Below are positions 47,830 through 56,396 of a DNA stretch of 64,000 bases, piece by piece; within the stretch, counting starts at the first letter, position 1; each line of letters opens with the position of its first letter. The notes beneath the pieces are model-generated. The model did no database searches and was not told the DNA's origin. It worked only from the letters and a program-made list of their open reading frames with translations. The position numbers and the translations under genes are program-made. The stretch covers positions 6,262,001 to 6,326,000 of the forward strand of contig NZ_CP026124.1 in NCBI RefSeq assembly GCF_002902905.1, written 5' to 3'. The DNA is from Achromobacter sp. AONIH1 (GTDB lineage Bacteria > Pseudomonadota > Gammaproteobacteria > Burkholderiales > Burkholderiaceae_B).

Positions 47830-48401
47830 CGTCTTTGCCTCCAGACCAGCAGGATGCTCAACGGCGTCAGCACCGCCATGGTCGGCAGCAGCGGAATGCG
47901 CAGCACCGCGATGCAGATGAAACAGGCCGTGGCCACGACGCCGGCCAGCCAGTCGCGCCGCTTGATCACGGGCAGGCCGATCTTGACCGCCATCGAAATC
48001 AGCAGGCCCGCCGCCGCCGCGGCCAGCCCGGCGAACAGGTGCTGCACATGCGGATCGTTCTGGAATCTGTCGTAGACCATGCCCAGCAGCACCACGATGA
48101 TCGACGGCGCCAGGATCAGTCCCATCAGCGCGGAAAAGGCGCCGCGCGGACCTCGGAATTTCATGCCCAGCGCCACCGACAGGTTGATGATGTTGCCGCC
48201 GGGCAGGAACTGGCACAGGCCCAGCAGATCGGTGAATTCCGCCCCGGACAGCCAGCGGTGCTTCTCGACCACCATGCGGCGCGCCAGCGGCAGCGCGCCG
48301 CCGAAGGCCGTCAGGCCGAGCATGAGGAACCCTTGGAACAATTGCCCGCAGCTCGGCGCGGGCGCGAGGCCGGCTTCGGCGGTAGGAGTCGCTGCATTCA
48401 T
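47826..48401 (-). CDS. chromate transporter, first half-size ChrA subunit
   Basis: 191-residue CHR-domain protein, first gene of the split pump. [20 protein letters not shown] and [20 protein letters not shown] correspond to the same conserved sites as in its partner. Exports chromate, or in some cases may move sulfate-like anions. It diverges from a LysR-type regulator across 129 bp. Confidence 0.9.
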   Translation of the reverse strand: MNAATPTAEAGLAPAPSCGQLFQGFLMLGLTAFGGALPLARRMVVEKHRWLSGAEFTDLLGLCQFLPGGNIINLSVALGMKFRGPRGAFSALMGLILAPSIIVVLLGMVYDRFQNDPHVQHLFAGLAAAAAGLLISMAVKIGLPVIKRRDWLAGVVATACFICIAVLRIPLLPTMAVLTPLSILLVWRQRR

Positions 48402-48503
48402 TTTTTATTGCCGGCGCAAGGCCGGTAGGGTGGAAGGCCGCGCCTGCGCGCCGCCGGTCAAACACAACCCGCAGCCTACTCCCGGCCCAGAATAATGTCT
48501 AAT

Positions 48504-48527
48504 ATATGACTGGTTAATTAATCATAT
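48504..48527. promoter_or_regulatory. candidate LysR operator in chrA divergent region
   Basis: ATATGA (48504-48509) and TCATAT (48522-48527) form an inverted repeat with 12 spacer bases in an AT-rich stretch. It contains a T-N11-A type LysR box within TGACTGGTTAATTAATCA. It ends four bases before the LysR start, so it could mediate both autoregulation and control of the chromate genes. Confidence 0.45.
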
Positions 48528-48530
48528 TTA

Positions 48531-49457
48531 ATGAATATGGCATCCGTCGATCTGCGCCTGCTGCGCTACTTCCTGGCGGTGGCCGAGGAAGCCCACCTGA
48601 CCAAGGCCGCCGAACGCCTGGGCATCCGTCAGCCGCCGCTCAGCCAGCAGATCCGCGCGCTGGAGCAGGAACTGGGCGTGACGCTGTTCAACCGTCTGCC
48701 GCGCGGCATGGAACTGACCGAAAGCGGCCGCGCGCTGCTGGCGGACGCGCGCAACATCATCGCGCTGGTGGACCAGGCCGTGGACGGCGTGCGCCAGGTG
48801 TCGCGCGGCGAGGCCGGCCGGCTGACGGTGGGCTTCACCGGCTCGGCGGCCTTCCACCCCTTCGTGCCGTCCGTGATCCGGCGCTTTCGCGATGCCGCGC
48901 CCAATGTGCGGCTGGTGCTCGAGGAAAGCAGCACCGGCGAGCTGACCGAGGCCGTGGCCGAGGGCCGGGTCGACGCGGCCTTCATCCGCGGCGCCCAGGG
49001 CGCCAGCCGCAACGTGGTGGTGGAAAGCGTGCTGGAGGAAACCATGCTGGCGGCCTTTCCCGCCGACCATCCGATGGTCAGGGGCCGTCCCAGGAAGCGC
49101 ATCGCGCTGTCGGAACTGGCCGAGGAATCCTTCATCCTGTACCGCCGCCACAACGGCCCTGGCCTGTACGACGCCGTCATCTCGGCCTGCGCGGCCGCCG
49201 GCTTCAGCCCGCGCATGGCGCAGGAAGCGCCGCGCATGCTGTCCACCCTGAGCCTGGTGGCCGCCGGCCTGGGCGTGTCGCTGGTGCCGGCCTCGCTGCG
49301 CCGGGTCAATATCGAAGGCGTGGTCTATGTCAACGTCACCCAGCCCGCCGGCCTGCGCGCGCCGCTCAACCTGATCTGGCGCGATGCCCCCCTGTCCGGC
49401 GCCTGCCGCAAGCTGATCGAGGAAGTGCGGCTCTGCCGCGCCCAGCAGCAAGGCTGA
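48531..49457 (+). CDS. LysR-type transcriptional regulator next to chrA
   Basis: 308 residues with the N-terminal LysR helix-turn-helix (LRLLRYFLAVAEEAHLTKAA, then GIRQPPLSQQIRALEQELG) and a periplasmic-binding-like effector domain (RLTVGFTGSAAFHPFVPSVI). Closest to the CatR/CbbR-like group by its RQPPLSQQIR helix. A second ATG at 48537 is also possible. Divergence from the ChrA genes makes it their likely regulator, but many LysR genes of this type control aromatic degradation elsewhere. Confidence 0.9.
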   Translation: MNMASVDLRLLRYFLAVAEEAHLTKAAERLGIRQPPLSQQIRALEQELGVTLFNRLPRGMELTESGRALLADARNIIALVDQAVDGVRQVSRGEAGRLTVGFTGSAAFHPFVPSVIRRFRDAAPNVRLVLEESSTGELTEAVAEGRVDAAFIRGAQGASRNVVVESVLEETMLAAFPADHPMVRGRPRKRIALSELAEESFILYRRHNGPGLYDAVISACAAAGFSPRMAQEAPRMLSTLSLVAAGLGVSLVPASLRRVNIEGVVYVNVTQPAGLRAPLNLIWRDAPLSGACRKLIEEVRLCRAQQQG

Positions 49458-49508
49458 CGCCGGGCGGCGCTACACTTTGCGGCTGTCGCATTCTTTCCCG
49501 CATCTTTC

Positions 49509-50312
49509 ATGCCCTCCCCGCAACCTATAGGCGTATACGACTCCGGCCTGGGCGGCCTGAGCGTGGCACGCGCCATCCGCGACGCGCTGCCCGGCGAACG
49601 CCTGCTGTACGTGGCCGACTCGGCCCACGTGCCCTACGGCGAAAAAACCACGGATTACGTGCGGCGACGCGCAGAAACCATCTCGGACTACTTCGTCGAG
49701 CGCGACGCCAAAGCCATCGTGGTGGCCTGCAACACGGCCACGGCCGCGGCCATCGCCGACCTGCGCGCGCGCCACCCCGGCCTGATCGTGATCGGCGTGG
49801 AGCCAGCCATCAAGCCCGCCGCCCACCTGACCGCCAGCGGCGTGATCGGCGTGTTCGCCACCACCGGCACGCTGGCCAGCCGCAAGTTCGCCGCCCTGGT
49901 GCAGCGTGAAGCGCCCGAGGTGCGCATCCTGCTGCGGCCCTGCCCCGAGTGGGTCGCCCTGGTCGAGCGCGGCGAGCTGGAGGGCCCCGCCCTGCGCGCC
50001 GCCGTCGAAGCCCCGGTGCGCGAGCTGCGCGAGGCCGGCGCCGACGTGCTGGTGCTGGGCTGCACCCATTTCCCCTTCCTGGACGCGGCCATCCGGGCCG
50101 TGGCCGGTCCGTCGGTGCCGCTGCTGGAAACCGGCGCGCCGGTGGCGCGCTGGCTGCGCCACCAGCTGCAGGAACGCGATCTGCAGGCCGACGGCGGATG
50201 CGGCGCCCTGGAACTGGAAACCACCGGCGATCCCGCCACGCTGGCCCGGCTGGCGGGCCTGCTGCTGGGCGGCGACTTCCAGGCCGCGCAAACGCCGCCC
50301 GCCTGGCGCTGA
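49509..50312 (+). CDS. murI: glutamate racemase MurI
   Basis: Makes D-glutamate for peptidoglycan. 267 residues. The two catalytic cysteines are C74 (VACNTATAAA) and C185 (LGCTHFPFL), with D11 (VYDSGLGGLSV) and H187 assisting. PYGEKTTDYVRRR and GVFATTGTLASRKF are also conserved. Stands alone between the LysR gene and the stress proteins. Confidence 0.96.
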   Translation: MPSPQPIGVYDSGLGGLSVARAIRDALPGERLLYVADSAHVPYGEKTTDYVRRRAETISDYFVERDAKAIVVACNTATAAAIADLRARHPGLIVIGVEPAIKPAAHLTASGVIGVFATTGTLASRKFAALVQREAPEVRILLRPCPEWVALVERGELEGPALRAAVEAPVRELREAGADVLVLGCTHFPFLDAAIRAVAGPSVPLLETGAPVARWLRHQLQERDLQADGGCGALELETTGDPATLARLAGLLLGGDFQAAQTPPAWR

Positions 50313-50473
50313 ACGCGCCGGCGTTTGATCCGGCGCAGCCCGGACGGGCCCGATTTGACGAATAATCGGTGTGGGACGGTCGCTTGACGCCCGCCCCGGT
50401 CCCGCGCCCGCCGCGCGGGCTGGAGTCGCCAGGGCCGCGCCGGACGCGCCCGCGACAGACGAGGAGACGCGCC

Positions 50474-50899
50474 ATGAAACGCATCCTGATACCCGTGGAC
50501 GGATCGCAGCACGCGCTGCACGCCGTCCAGGCGCTGCTGGAAGCGCGCCGCTACGATCCCGTGGCGCAGGTCGAGCTGCTCAACGTGCAGGTGCCGCTGC
50601 AGGCGGGCAAGATCGGCCGCGGCCTGACCCAGGAAGAAATCGATGCCTATCACCTGCGCGAATCGCGCGACGCGCTGCGCGAACCCGCCGCGCTGCTGCA
50701 CTCGGCGGGGCTGCCCTGCACCGAGCACACCGAGATCGGTCCCATCGCCGAAACCATCGCGCGCGTGGCGCGCGATACCCGCGCCGACGAGATCTACATG
50801 GGCTCGCGCGGCCTGGGCTCGGTATCCGCGCTGCTGATGGGTTCGGTGGCCACCAAGGTCCTGCATCTGACGGCCCTGCCCGTCACCCTGGTCAAGTGA
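50474..50899 (+). CDS. universal stress protein (UspA family), copy 1
   Basis: 141 residues from the ATG at 50474, which has a good GAGGAGA site. UspA fold start KRILIPVDGSQHALHAVQ and the ATP-binding loop MGSRGLGSVSALLMGSVATK (G-x2-G-x9-G-S) are both present, so it probably binds ATP. Followed 29 bp later by a paralogue on the same strand. Confidence 0.93.
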   Translation: MKRILIPVDGSQHALHAVQALLEARRYDPVAQVELLNVQVPLQAGKIGRGLTQEEIDAYHLRESRDALREPAALLHSAGLPCTEHTEIGPIAETIARVARDTRADEIYMGSRGLGSVSALLMGSVATKVLHLTALPVTLVK

Positions 50900-50928
50900 A
50901 CGCGCAAGCGCCGCAACAAGGAGCATCC

Positions 50929-51357
50929 ATGCTGAACCTGCTCGTTCCCGTCGACGGTTCCGACAACGCCAACCGCGCCGTCCTGCACGCGCGCGCGCTG
51001 GCCGCCGGCGCGCCGTCCGCCCGCGTCCACCTGCTCAATGTCCAGACGCCGCCGCGCGGCCGCGCCGGCCTGTCCAGCCTGATCACGCAGGACATGATCG
51101 ACGAGTTCTATCTGCGCGAAGGCCAGGAGGCCGCCGACGAGGCCCGCAAGCTGCTCGACGACGCCGGCATCGACTACACCAGTCATGTGGAATTCGGCAA
51201 TCCGGCCGTGGCGATCAACGCCTATGCGCGCGAACACGGCTGCCAGCGCATCATCATGGGCAGCCGCGGCAATGGCGCGCTGAGCGGCCTCCTGGTCGGC
51301 TCGGTCGCCAACCAGGTACTGCAGCTGGCCGACGCGCCGGTCACGCTGATCCGTTGA
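50929..51357 (+). CDS. universal stress protein (UspA family), copy 2
   Basis: 142 residues from the ATG at 50929 (AAGGAG site), a paralogue of the gene before it. LNLLVPVDGSDNANRAVLHA and the nucleotide loop MGSRGNGALSGLLVGSVANQ are intact. The pair may form a heterodimer. The 3' end overlaps the convergent histidine kinase gene by 17 bases. Confidence 0.93.
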   Translation: MLNLLVPVDGSDNANRAVLHARALAAGAPSARVHLLNVQTPPRGRAGLSSLITQDMIDEFYLREGQEAADEARKLLDDAGIDYTSHVEFGNPAVAINAYAREHGCQRIIMGSRGNGALSGLLVGSVANQVLQLADAPVTLIR

Positions 51358-52723
51358 CGCGGGCGGCGGGCAGACGCAGCGTCACGCGCAGCCCGCCCAG
51401 CGGCGACTCCCCGGCGAGCACGTCGCCGCCATAGCTGCGCGCGAGATCGCGCGCGATATCCAATCCCAGCCCCGATCCCGGCCGCTGCTCGTCCAGCCGA
51501 GTGCCGCGCTCGAAGATGCGCTCGCGCTCGTCCTCGGGAATGCCCGGGCCGTCGTCATCGATATGAATCAGCAACATGCCGTCGCCGCCACGCTCGGCGG
51601 TGACGCGCAGGCGCCGGGTCGCCCATTTGCAGGCATTGTCCAGCAGATTGCCCGCCATCTCCTGCAGGTCCTGCTCATTGCCGCGAAACGCCAGATCCGC
51701 CGGAAAGGCCGGCATATCGACATCCAGCCCGCGCTGCGCATGCAGACGGCGCATGACGCGCAGCAGCGCCTCAAGCGGCGGCCGCAGCGGCGTGCGCCCC
51801 TCGATCGCGCCGGCCGCCGCCGCGGCCCGCGCACGCGCCAGATGATGATCGACCTGGCGCTGCGCCAGCGCGGCCTGCTCGCGCACCAGCGCCGCCAGCG
51901 GGCTGTCCTCGCGCGCGGCGGCATTGGCCAGGATGCTCAAGGGCGTCTTGACCGCGTGCGCCAGGTTGCCGGCCTGCGTGCGCGCGCGCTGGACCATGTC
52001 GGCGTTGACCGCCAGCACGCGGTTGAAATCCTCGACCAGCGGTTGGATCTCGCTGGGAAAACTTCCCTCGATCGGGGTGACGCCACCGGCGCGCTGCGAC
52101 GCCAGCTGCGCGCGCAACCGCGCCAGCGGCCGCAGCCCCACCAGCACCTGCACCACGGCCGCCGCCGTCAGGCCCGCCGCCAGCGCGCCCAGCGCGATCA
52201 GCAGCATGTGGTTGAAGCGCCCCACGGGCTCGGCCAGCGCGGCCGTGTCGGCCGCCACGGCCAGCCGGAGCGCGCCGGACTCCGACTCTTCCGGCTTGAG
52301 CGTGCGCGTCAGCGTCGTGAGCCGGTGCCGCTCGGGACCGGCGATGTCGTAGGCGCCATCGACCGCCCCGTCGGGCAAGGCCAGCGTCTGGTCCCACAGC
52401 GACCGCGAGCGCGCGGCCCCGGGCATCACCGTGCGCCCCTGGTCGTCCAGGCGGTCGATCTGCCAATACAGCCCGGACAGCGGCTGTCCCAGCCGGGGGT
52501 CGCTCAGCGGCGTCACGCTCAGCGCGCCGTCGGGCGCGACATTGACCGCCGCGGTCAGCTGGTTCAGGTGCAGGACCAGCTCGGCGCGCAGTTGCTCGGC
52601 CACGTGCTGGCGGAACAGATTGCCCAGACCCCAGCCGGCCAGCGCCACGGTGGCCAGGATCCAGGCCAGCGTGCCCGCCAGCAGGCGCCAGCGCAGCGAG
52701 CCGGGCGCGCGCGCAGCGCTCAT
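51341..52723 (-). CDS. sensor histidine kinase (PhoQ/QseC-like)
   Basis: 460 residues with an N-terminal membrane helix (LLAGTLAWILATVALAGWGL), a periplasmic sensor of about 130 residues, a second helix (LLIALGALAAGLTAAAVVQV near 175), a HAMP-like link and the kinase core. The phosphorylated histidine is H256 in NLAHAVKTPLSIL; the ATP lid is GSGLGLDIARDLARSYGG. The sensor part has no obvious family; related kinases sense divalent cations or peptides. It overlaps the response regulator gene by 4 bases. Confidence 0.92.
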   Translation of the reverse strand: MSAARAPGSLRWRLLAGTLAWILATVALAGWGLGNLFRQHVAEQLRAELVLHLNQLTAAVNVAPDGALSVTPLSDPRLGQPLSGLYWQIDRLDDQGRTVMPGAARSRSLWDQTLALPDGAVDGAYDIAGPERHRLTTLTRTLKPEESESGALRLAVAADTAALAEPVGRFNHMLLIALGALAAGLTAAAVVQVLVGLRPLARLRAQLASQRAGGVTPIEGSFPSEIQPLVEDFNRVLAVNADMVQRARTQAGNLAHAVKTPLSILANAAAREDSPLAALVREQAALAQRQVDHHLARARAAAAAGAIEGRTPLRPPLEALLRVMRRLHAQRGLDVDMPAFPADLAFRGNEQDLQEMAGNLLDNACKWATRRLRVTAERGGDGMLLIHIDDDGPGIPEDERERIFERGTRLDEQRPGSGLGLDIARDLARSYGGDVLAGESPLGGLRVTLRLPAARVNGSA

Positions 52724-53382
52724 TCCGTCCTCGCCAGCCGATACCCCAGGCCACGCACGGTTTCGATGGTGTCGGGCGGCAGCTTCTTGCGCAGCCGGCC
52801 GATGAAGACCTCGATGGTGTTGGAATCGCGGTCCTGGTCCTGCGCGTAGATGTGCTCGTTCAGCTCGGCGCGCGAGACCACCTCGCCGGCGCGCTGCATC
52901 AGCACGGCCAGCACCTTGAATTCATGGCTGGTCAGCGACAGCGCCTGGCCGTCCACGGTGACGCGGGCCTGGCGCGTGTCCAGCATGATCGGGCCGCAGC
53001 GCCATTGCGCGCTGGTGTGAGCGCTCTGGCGCCTGAGCAGGGCGCGCAGCCTCGCCAGCAGCTCTTCCATGTGGAAGGGCTTGGTCAGGTAGTCGTCGGC
53101 GCCGGCGTCGATGCCGGCGACCTTCTCGTGCCAGTTGTCGCGCGCGGTCAGGATCAGCACCGGCATGCCCAGCCCCGCCGCGCGCCATTTCTTCAGCACC
53201 GTCAGGCCGTCCATCACCGGCAGCCCCAGGTCCAGCACCACCAGGTCATAGGTTTCGACCTCGCCCAGGTAGTGCGCGCGTCCGCCATCCGCCGCGCTGT
53301 CCACCAGATAGCCCGCCTGGCCCAGCGCCTCGGACAGCTGCGCCGACAACGTGGGCTCGTCTTCCACCACGAGGATCCGCAT
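52720..53382 (-). CDS. OmpR/PhoP-family response regulator
   Basis: 220 residues: receiver domain with phosphoacceptor D51 (YDLVVLDLGLPVMDGL), acidic patch VVEDEP at 6-10 and the switch lysine in DYLTKPFHMEELLARL, then an OmpR-type winged helix (LTSHEFKVLAVLMQRAGEVV, then SNTIEVFIGRLRKKL). Its start overlaps the PepSY gene stop. Regulators of this class bind tandem repeats with an 11-bp period, and such a repeat lies just upstream of the operon. Confidence 0.94.
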   Translation of the reverse strand: MRILVVEDEPTLSAQLSEALGQAGYLVDSAADGGRAHYLGEVETYDLVVLDLGLPVMDGLTVLKKWRAAGLGMPVLILTARDNWHEKVAGIDAGADDYLTKPFHMEELLARLRALLRRQSAHTSAQWRCGPIMLDTRQARVTVDGQALSLTSHEFKVLAVLMQRAGEVVSRAELNEHIYAQDQDRDSNTIEVFIGRLRKKLPPDTIETVRGLGYRLARTE

Positions 53383-53759
53383 CAGTGTTTGCCCCGGAAT
53401 TGAATGTCCCGCCCCTTCACGCCCAGCACCTTGCCGTCGCGCGCGTCGATTTTCATCTTGATCAGCCCGCCGCCGCTCTGCAGCAGCCGGATCTCGTAGA
53501 TGAATTCGCCATCATCCTCTTCGAACTCGACCTTGACCACCTGGCCGGGATAGTCGCGCTCGACCCGGTCCAGCACGTCGCGCAGCGGCAGGATCTTGCC
53601 ATCCTGCAAGGCCTGGCGCGCACGGTCGTGGTCGTCCTCGCCGGCCGTGCCCAGGCCCGGACCCGCGGCCAGGACCACGGCCAGGGCGGCGCCGCACAGC
53701 CAGAGGCCGGGGCGCGCGATCGGATAGCGGCCAGCGCCGCGCAGATTGAAGGAAAACAT
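53382..53759 (-). CDS. PepSY-domain protein leading the two-component operon
   Basis: 125 residues. One hydrophobic segment (GLWLCGAALAVVLAAGPGLG, about 18-37) acts as signal or anchor; the rest is a PepSY domain (ILPLRDVLDRVERDYPGQVV, then FIYEIRLLQSGGGLIKMKID). Such domains may inhibit peptidases or act as sensors next to kinases. The ATG at 53757-53759 has no ribosome site and lies where transcription from the predicted promoter should start, so the mRNA may be leaderless. Confidence 0.85.
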   Translation of the reverse strand: MFSFNLRGAGRYPIARPGLWLCGAALAVVLAAGPGLGTAGEDDHDRARQALQDGKILPLRDVLDRVERDYPGQVVKVEFEEDDGEFIYEIRLLQSGGGLIKMKIDARDGKVLGVKGRDIQFRGKH

Positions 53760-53765
53760 GAGGTT

Positions 53766-53802
53766 CTTATACCGCGTCCAGGATGAACGGCGGGTGAACG
53801 GC
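53766..53802 (-). promoter_or_regulatory. activator-type promoter with 11-bp tandem repeat (candidate PhoP-like box)
   Basis: On the plus strand two 11-mers stand in tandem: GGATGAACGGC (53781-53791) and GGGTGAACGGC (53792-53802), differing at one base. Read on the minus strand they replace the -35 box, and 9 bases further lies TATAAG (53771-53766), a good -10. This is the layout of promoters activated by OmpR/PhoP-type regulators. A reversed TGAAC copy (GTTCA) lies at 53816-53820 towards the divergent gene. Confidence 0.6.
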
Positions 53803-53888
53803 CGCTTCAGAAAGGGTTCATGGCCTCTTGCGAATAATGCGTTCCGTGGCCGATCTCGCGCCATGCCCCTCGTCAAGGAGACCCACTC

Positions 53889-54212
53889 ATGACCTCGATC
53901 CGCAACACTTTCGCCGCGCTTGCCCTGGGCGCCGCCACGCTGGCAGGCTCCGCCGCCTACGCCCAGACCGCGCCCCAGCCCGCGGCCGCTCCCGCCGCCG
54001 CGGCCCCCGTCGCCACGGTCCAACCCCAAACGTTCCTGACCGTGCGCCAGGTCTACGACACGCTGACCAGCGCCGGCTACCGCAATATCACCGAGATCGA
54101 ACTGGAACATGGCCGCTACGACGTGAAGGCCGACAACCCACAGGGCCAGCGCGTGAAGCTGCGCGTGGACGCGCAGAACGGCGCCGTGCTGCGCAGCCGC
54201 CTGAAGGATTGA
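53889..54212 (+). CDS. secreted PepSY-domain protein
   Basis: 107 residues with a signal peptide (TFAALALGAATLAGSAAYAQ, ending near 25), an Ala/Pro/Gln linker and a small PepSY-type domain (FLTVRQVYDTLTSAGYRNIT, then NPQGQRVKLRVDAQNGAVLR). Probably periplasmic. It is divergent from the PepSY-regulator-kinase operon across 129 bp and is followed by the flavocytochrome gene, so it is probably part of the same response. Confidence 0.85.
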   Translation: MTSIRNTFAALALGAATLAGSAAYAQTAPQPAAAPAAAAPVATVQPQTFLTVRQVYDTLTSAGYRNITEIELEHGRYDVKADNPQGQRVKLRVDAQNGAVLRSRLKD

Positions 54213-54337
54213 GGCGGCGTTTCCCCCGGGGCGGGCGGCGCCGGCGCAGCGCCGCCCCCGCGCCGTCCCCGGCGCTCCCCTTTGACTGTCCGCGCCCGTC
54301 CCGCCCTCCCGGGCGGCCTTCTTCGATGGAAGTCATC

Positions 54338-55663
54338 ATGAAAACCCGTACCGCCCTGGGCGGTTTCCTGATCGTCCTCACGCTCGCCTGGGCCTGCGAC
54401 GTATTCGTCCTGCAAGCCGCGCCCGCCGGCGCCTGGCCCTGGGTTCTGCAACGACAGGCCCTGTACCTGACGGGCATCTGGTCCATCGCGCTGATGGCGC
54501 TGATCATGCTGCTGGCGTTGCGCCCGGCCTGGCTGGAGCGACCGCTGGGCGGCATGGACCGGGTCTACCGGCTGCATAAGTGGGCGGGCATACTGGCCGT
54601 CGGCGCCGGCGCCGCGCACTGGCTGATCAAGTTGGCCAGCGGTCCCATGAAATCCCTTCTGGGCACGCAGGGCCGGCCCGCGCGCGACCTGACGCTGGCC
54701 CTGTTCGAAGGCAGCCGCGGCATCGCCAAGGACCTGGGTGAATGGTCGATCTATGCGCTGCTGCTGATGCTGGCGCTGACGCTATGGCGCCGCTTTCCCT
54801 ATCACGCATGGCGCCTGATCCATCGCGTCATGCCCGCGCTGTTCCTGGTTCTGGCCTTCCACGCCGTGGCGCTCGCGCCCGCCGGCTACTGGACCGGCAT
54901 CACCGGCCTGCTGCTCGTCCCGCTGCTGGCGGCCGGCGCCTGGAGCGCCGGCGTGGCGCTGGCCGGCCGCATCGGCCACGGTCGCCGCAGCCACGGACGC
55001 ATCACGGCGCTGGAGCGCAAGCGCGACGGCGTGCTGGAAGTCGAATGCCGCCTGGACGCGGGCTGGCGCGGCCACCAGGCGGGACAGTTCGCCTTCGTGC
55101 GCTTCGACCGCCGCGAGGGCGCGCATCCGTACACCATCGCCAGCGCGCCCAGGCCGGATGGCACCATCCGCTTCGAAATCAAGGCGCTGGGCGACTACAC
55201 CTCGCGGCTTCCCGGCGCGCTGCGCGTGGGCCAGCCGGTGGAGGTCGAAGGCCCCAACGGCTGCTTCCAGCTCGACGCCGACGCGGGCGCGCCGCAGGTC
55301 TGGGTCGCGGGCGGCATCGGCATCACGCCCTTCCTGGCCTGGTTGGACACCCTGGCCGCCGACCCGAGCCGTGCGCCCAGCGCGCAACTGCATTACTGCG
55401 TGCGCGACGCGGCCGCCGATCCCTTCGCCGCCACGCTGCGGGAACGCTGCGCGGCCCTGCCCTCGATCCAGCTGAACATCCATGACGCGGCCCGGGGACA
55501 GCGGCTGGACGCGACGCAGCTGACGCTGGATTCGGCCCCGGGACATGCCGCCCAGGTCTGGTTCTGCGGTCCCGCCGGACTGGCGCGCAGCCTGCGCGAC
55601 GGCCTGCGACGGCTGGGCCGGACCGACGTGCGCTGGCATCAGGAAGCGTTCCAGATGCGTTAG
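54338..55663 (+). CDS. ferric reductase-like transmembrane flavocytochrome
   Basis: 441 residues. N-terminal half: six or so membrane helices with paired histidines for haem (HKWAGILAVGAGAAHWLIKL, then HRVMPALFLVLAFHAVALAP), the ferric-reductase-like domain. C-terminal half: FAD-binding barrel (GQFAFVRFDRREGAHPYTIA) and NAD(P)-binding fold (VWVAGGIGITPFLAWLDTLA, FCGPAGLARSLRDGL). It would carry electrons from NAD(P)H across the membrane to a metal or other acceptor. ATG at 54338 chosen over 54326 because only it has a GGAAG site. Confidence 0.88.
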   Translation: MKTRTALGGFLIVLTLAWACDVFVLQAAPAGAWPWVLQRQALYLTGIWSIALMALIMLLALRPAWLERPLGGMDRVYRLHKWAGILAVGAGAAHWLIKLASGPMKSLLGTQGRPARDLTLALFEGSRGIAKDLGEWSIYALLLMLALTLWRRFPYHAWRLIHRVMPALFLVLAFHAVALAPAGYWTGITGLLLVPLLAAGAWSAGVALAGRIGHGRRSHGRITALERKRDGVLEVECRLDAGWRGHQAGQFAFVRFDRREGAHPYTIASAPRPDGTIRFEIKALGDYTSRLPGALRVGQPVEVEGPNGCFQLDADAGAPQVWVAGGIGITPFLAWLDTLAADPSRAPSAQLHYCVRDAAADPFAATLRERCAALPSIQLNIHDAARGQRLDATQLTLDSAPGHAAQVWFCGPAGLARSLRDGLRRLGRTDVRWHQEAFQMR

Positions 55664-55672
55664 CATCGAAGA

Positions 55673-55698
55673 CGGCCCCGCGCGTCAAGGCGGGGCCG
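55673..55698 (+). terminator. hairpin after flavocytochrome gene (no T tract)
   Basis: CGGCCCCGC / GCGGGGCCG forms a perfect 9-bp stem with an 8-base loop, 10 bp after the stop. It lacks a T run, so it may stabilise the 3' end or act as a weak terminator. Confidence 0.45.
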
Positions 55699-55925
55699 CT
55701 GCGCCGCTCGCCGCGCCGGCGGACTGCTCCGTTTTCCGCAGGATTTCCGGCAACGCGATCGGCTTTGCTTGCGCTGGGTCAAACCCGTCCCGTCCTCGAC
55801 GCCCGATCCGCTCGCGATCGGGACGACAATAGATCCATCCCGGCAAGCCCGAGGCCCGGACCCCGTCCCGGCGGTCCGCGGCGGGCGGCCAGCAACCCTC
55901 TACCCGAAAATCTGGAGGCATGTAT

Positions 55926-56378
55926 ATGGTGTTCAAGAAACTCTGCGTCGCGGCGATCCTGGCGGTGGCTTCGACCCCGGTGCTGGCGGCCGAATGCTCG
56001 GTCGACATCGCGGGCAATGACCAGATGCAGTTCGACAAGAAGGAAATCACCGTCAGCAAGAGCTGCAAGCAGTTCACGGTGAACCTGAAGCATCCCGGCA
56101 AGCTGGCCAAGAACGTCATGGGCCACAACTGGGTGCTGACCAAGACGGCCGACATGCAGGGCGCGGTGAACGACGGCATGGCCGCCGGCCTGCCCTCCGA
56201 CTACGTCAAGAAGGATGACGCCCGCGTCATCGCCCACACCAAGGTGATCGGCGGCGGCGAATCGGATTCCGTGACCTTCGACGTGAGCAAGCTCGCGGCT
56301 GGCCAGGACTACACCTACTTCTGCTCCTTCCCCGGCCACTTCGCCATGATGAAGGGCACGCTCAAGCTGGTCGACTGA
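55926..56378 (+). CDS. azurin
   Basis: Periplasmic type I blue-copper electron carrier. Start taken at the second ATG (55926), seven bases after GGAGG; the ATG at 55920 is too close to it. A 21-residue signal peptide leaves a 129-residue mature protein beginning AECSVD. Copper ligands fall exactly at the standard azurin positions: H46 (GHNW), C112 and H117 (FCSFPGH), M121. C3 and C26 provide the disulfide. It lies 262 bp after the flavocytochrome gene with its own terminator. Confidence 0.97.
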   Translation: MVFKKLCVAAILAVASTPVLAAECSVDIAGNDQMQFDKKEITVSKSCKQFTVNLKHPGKLAKNVMGHNWVLTKTADMQGAVNDGMAAGLPSDYVKKDDARVIAHTKVIGGGESDSVTFDVSKLAAGQDYTYFCSFPGHFAMMKGTLKLVD

Positions 56379-56396
56379 CCCGCCCGCGTCTCGCGG

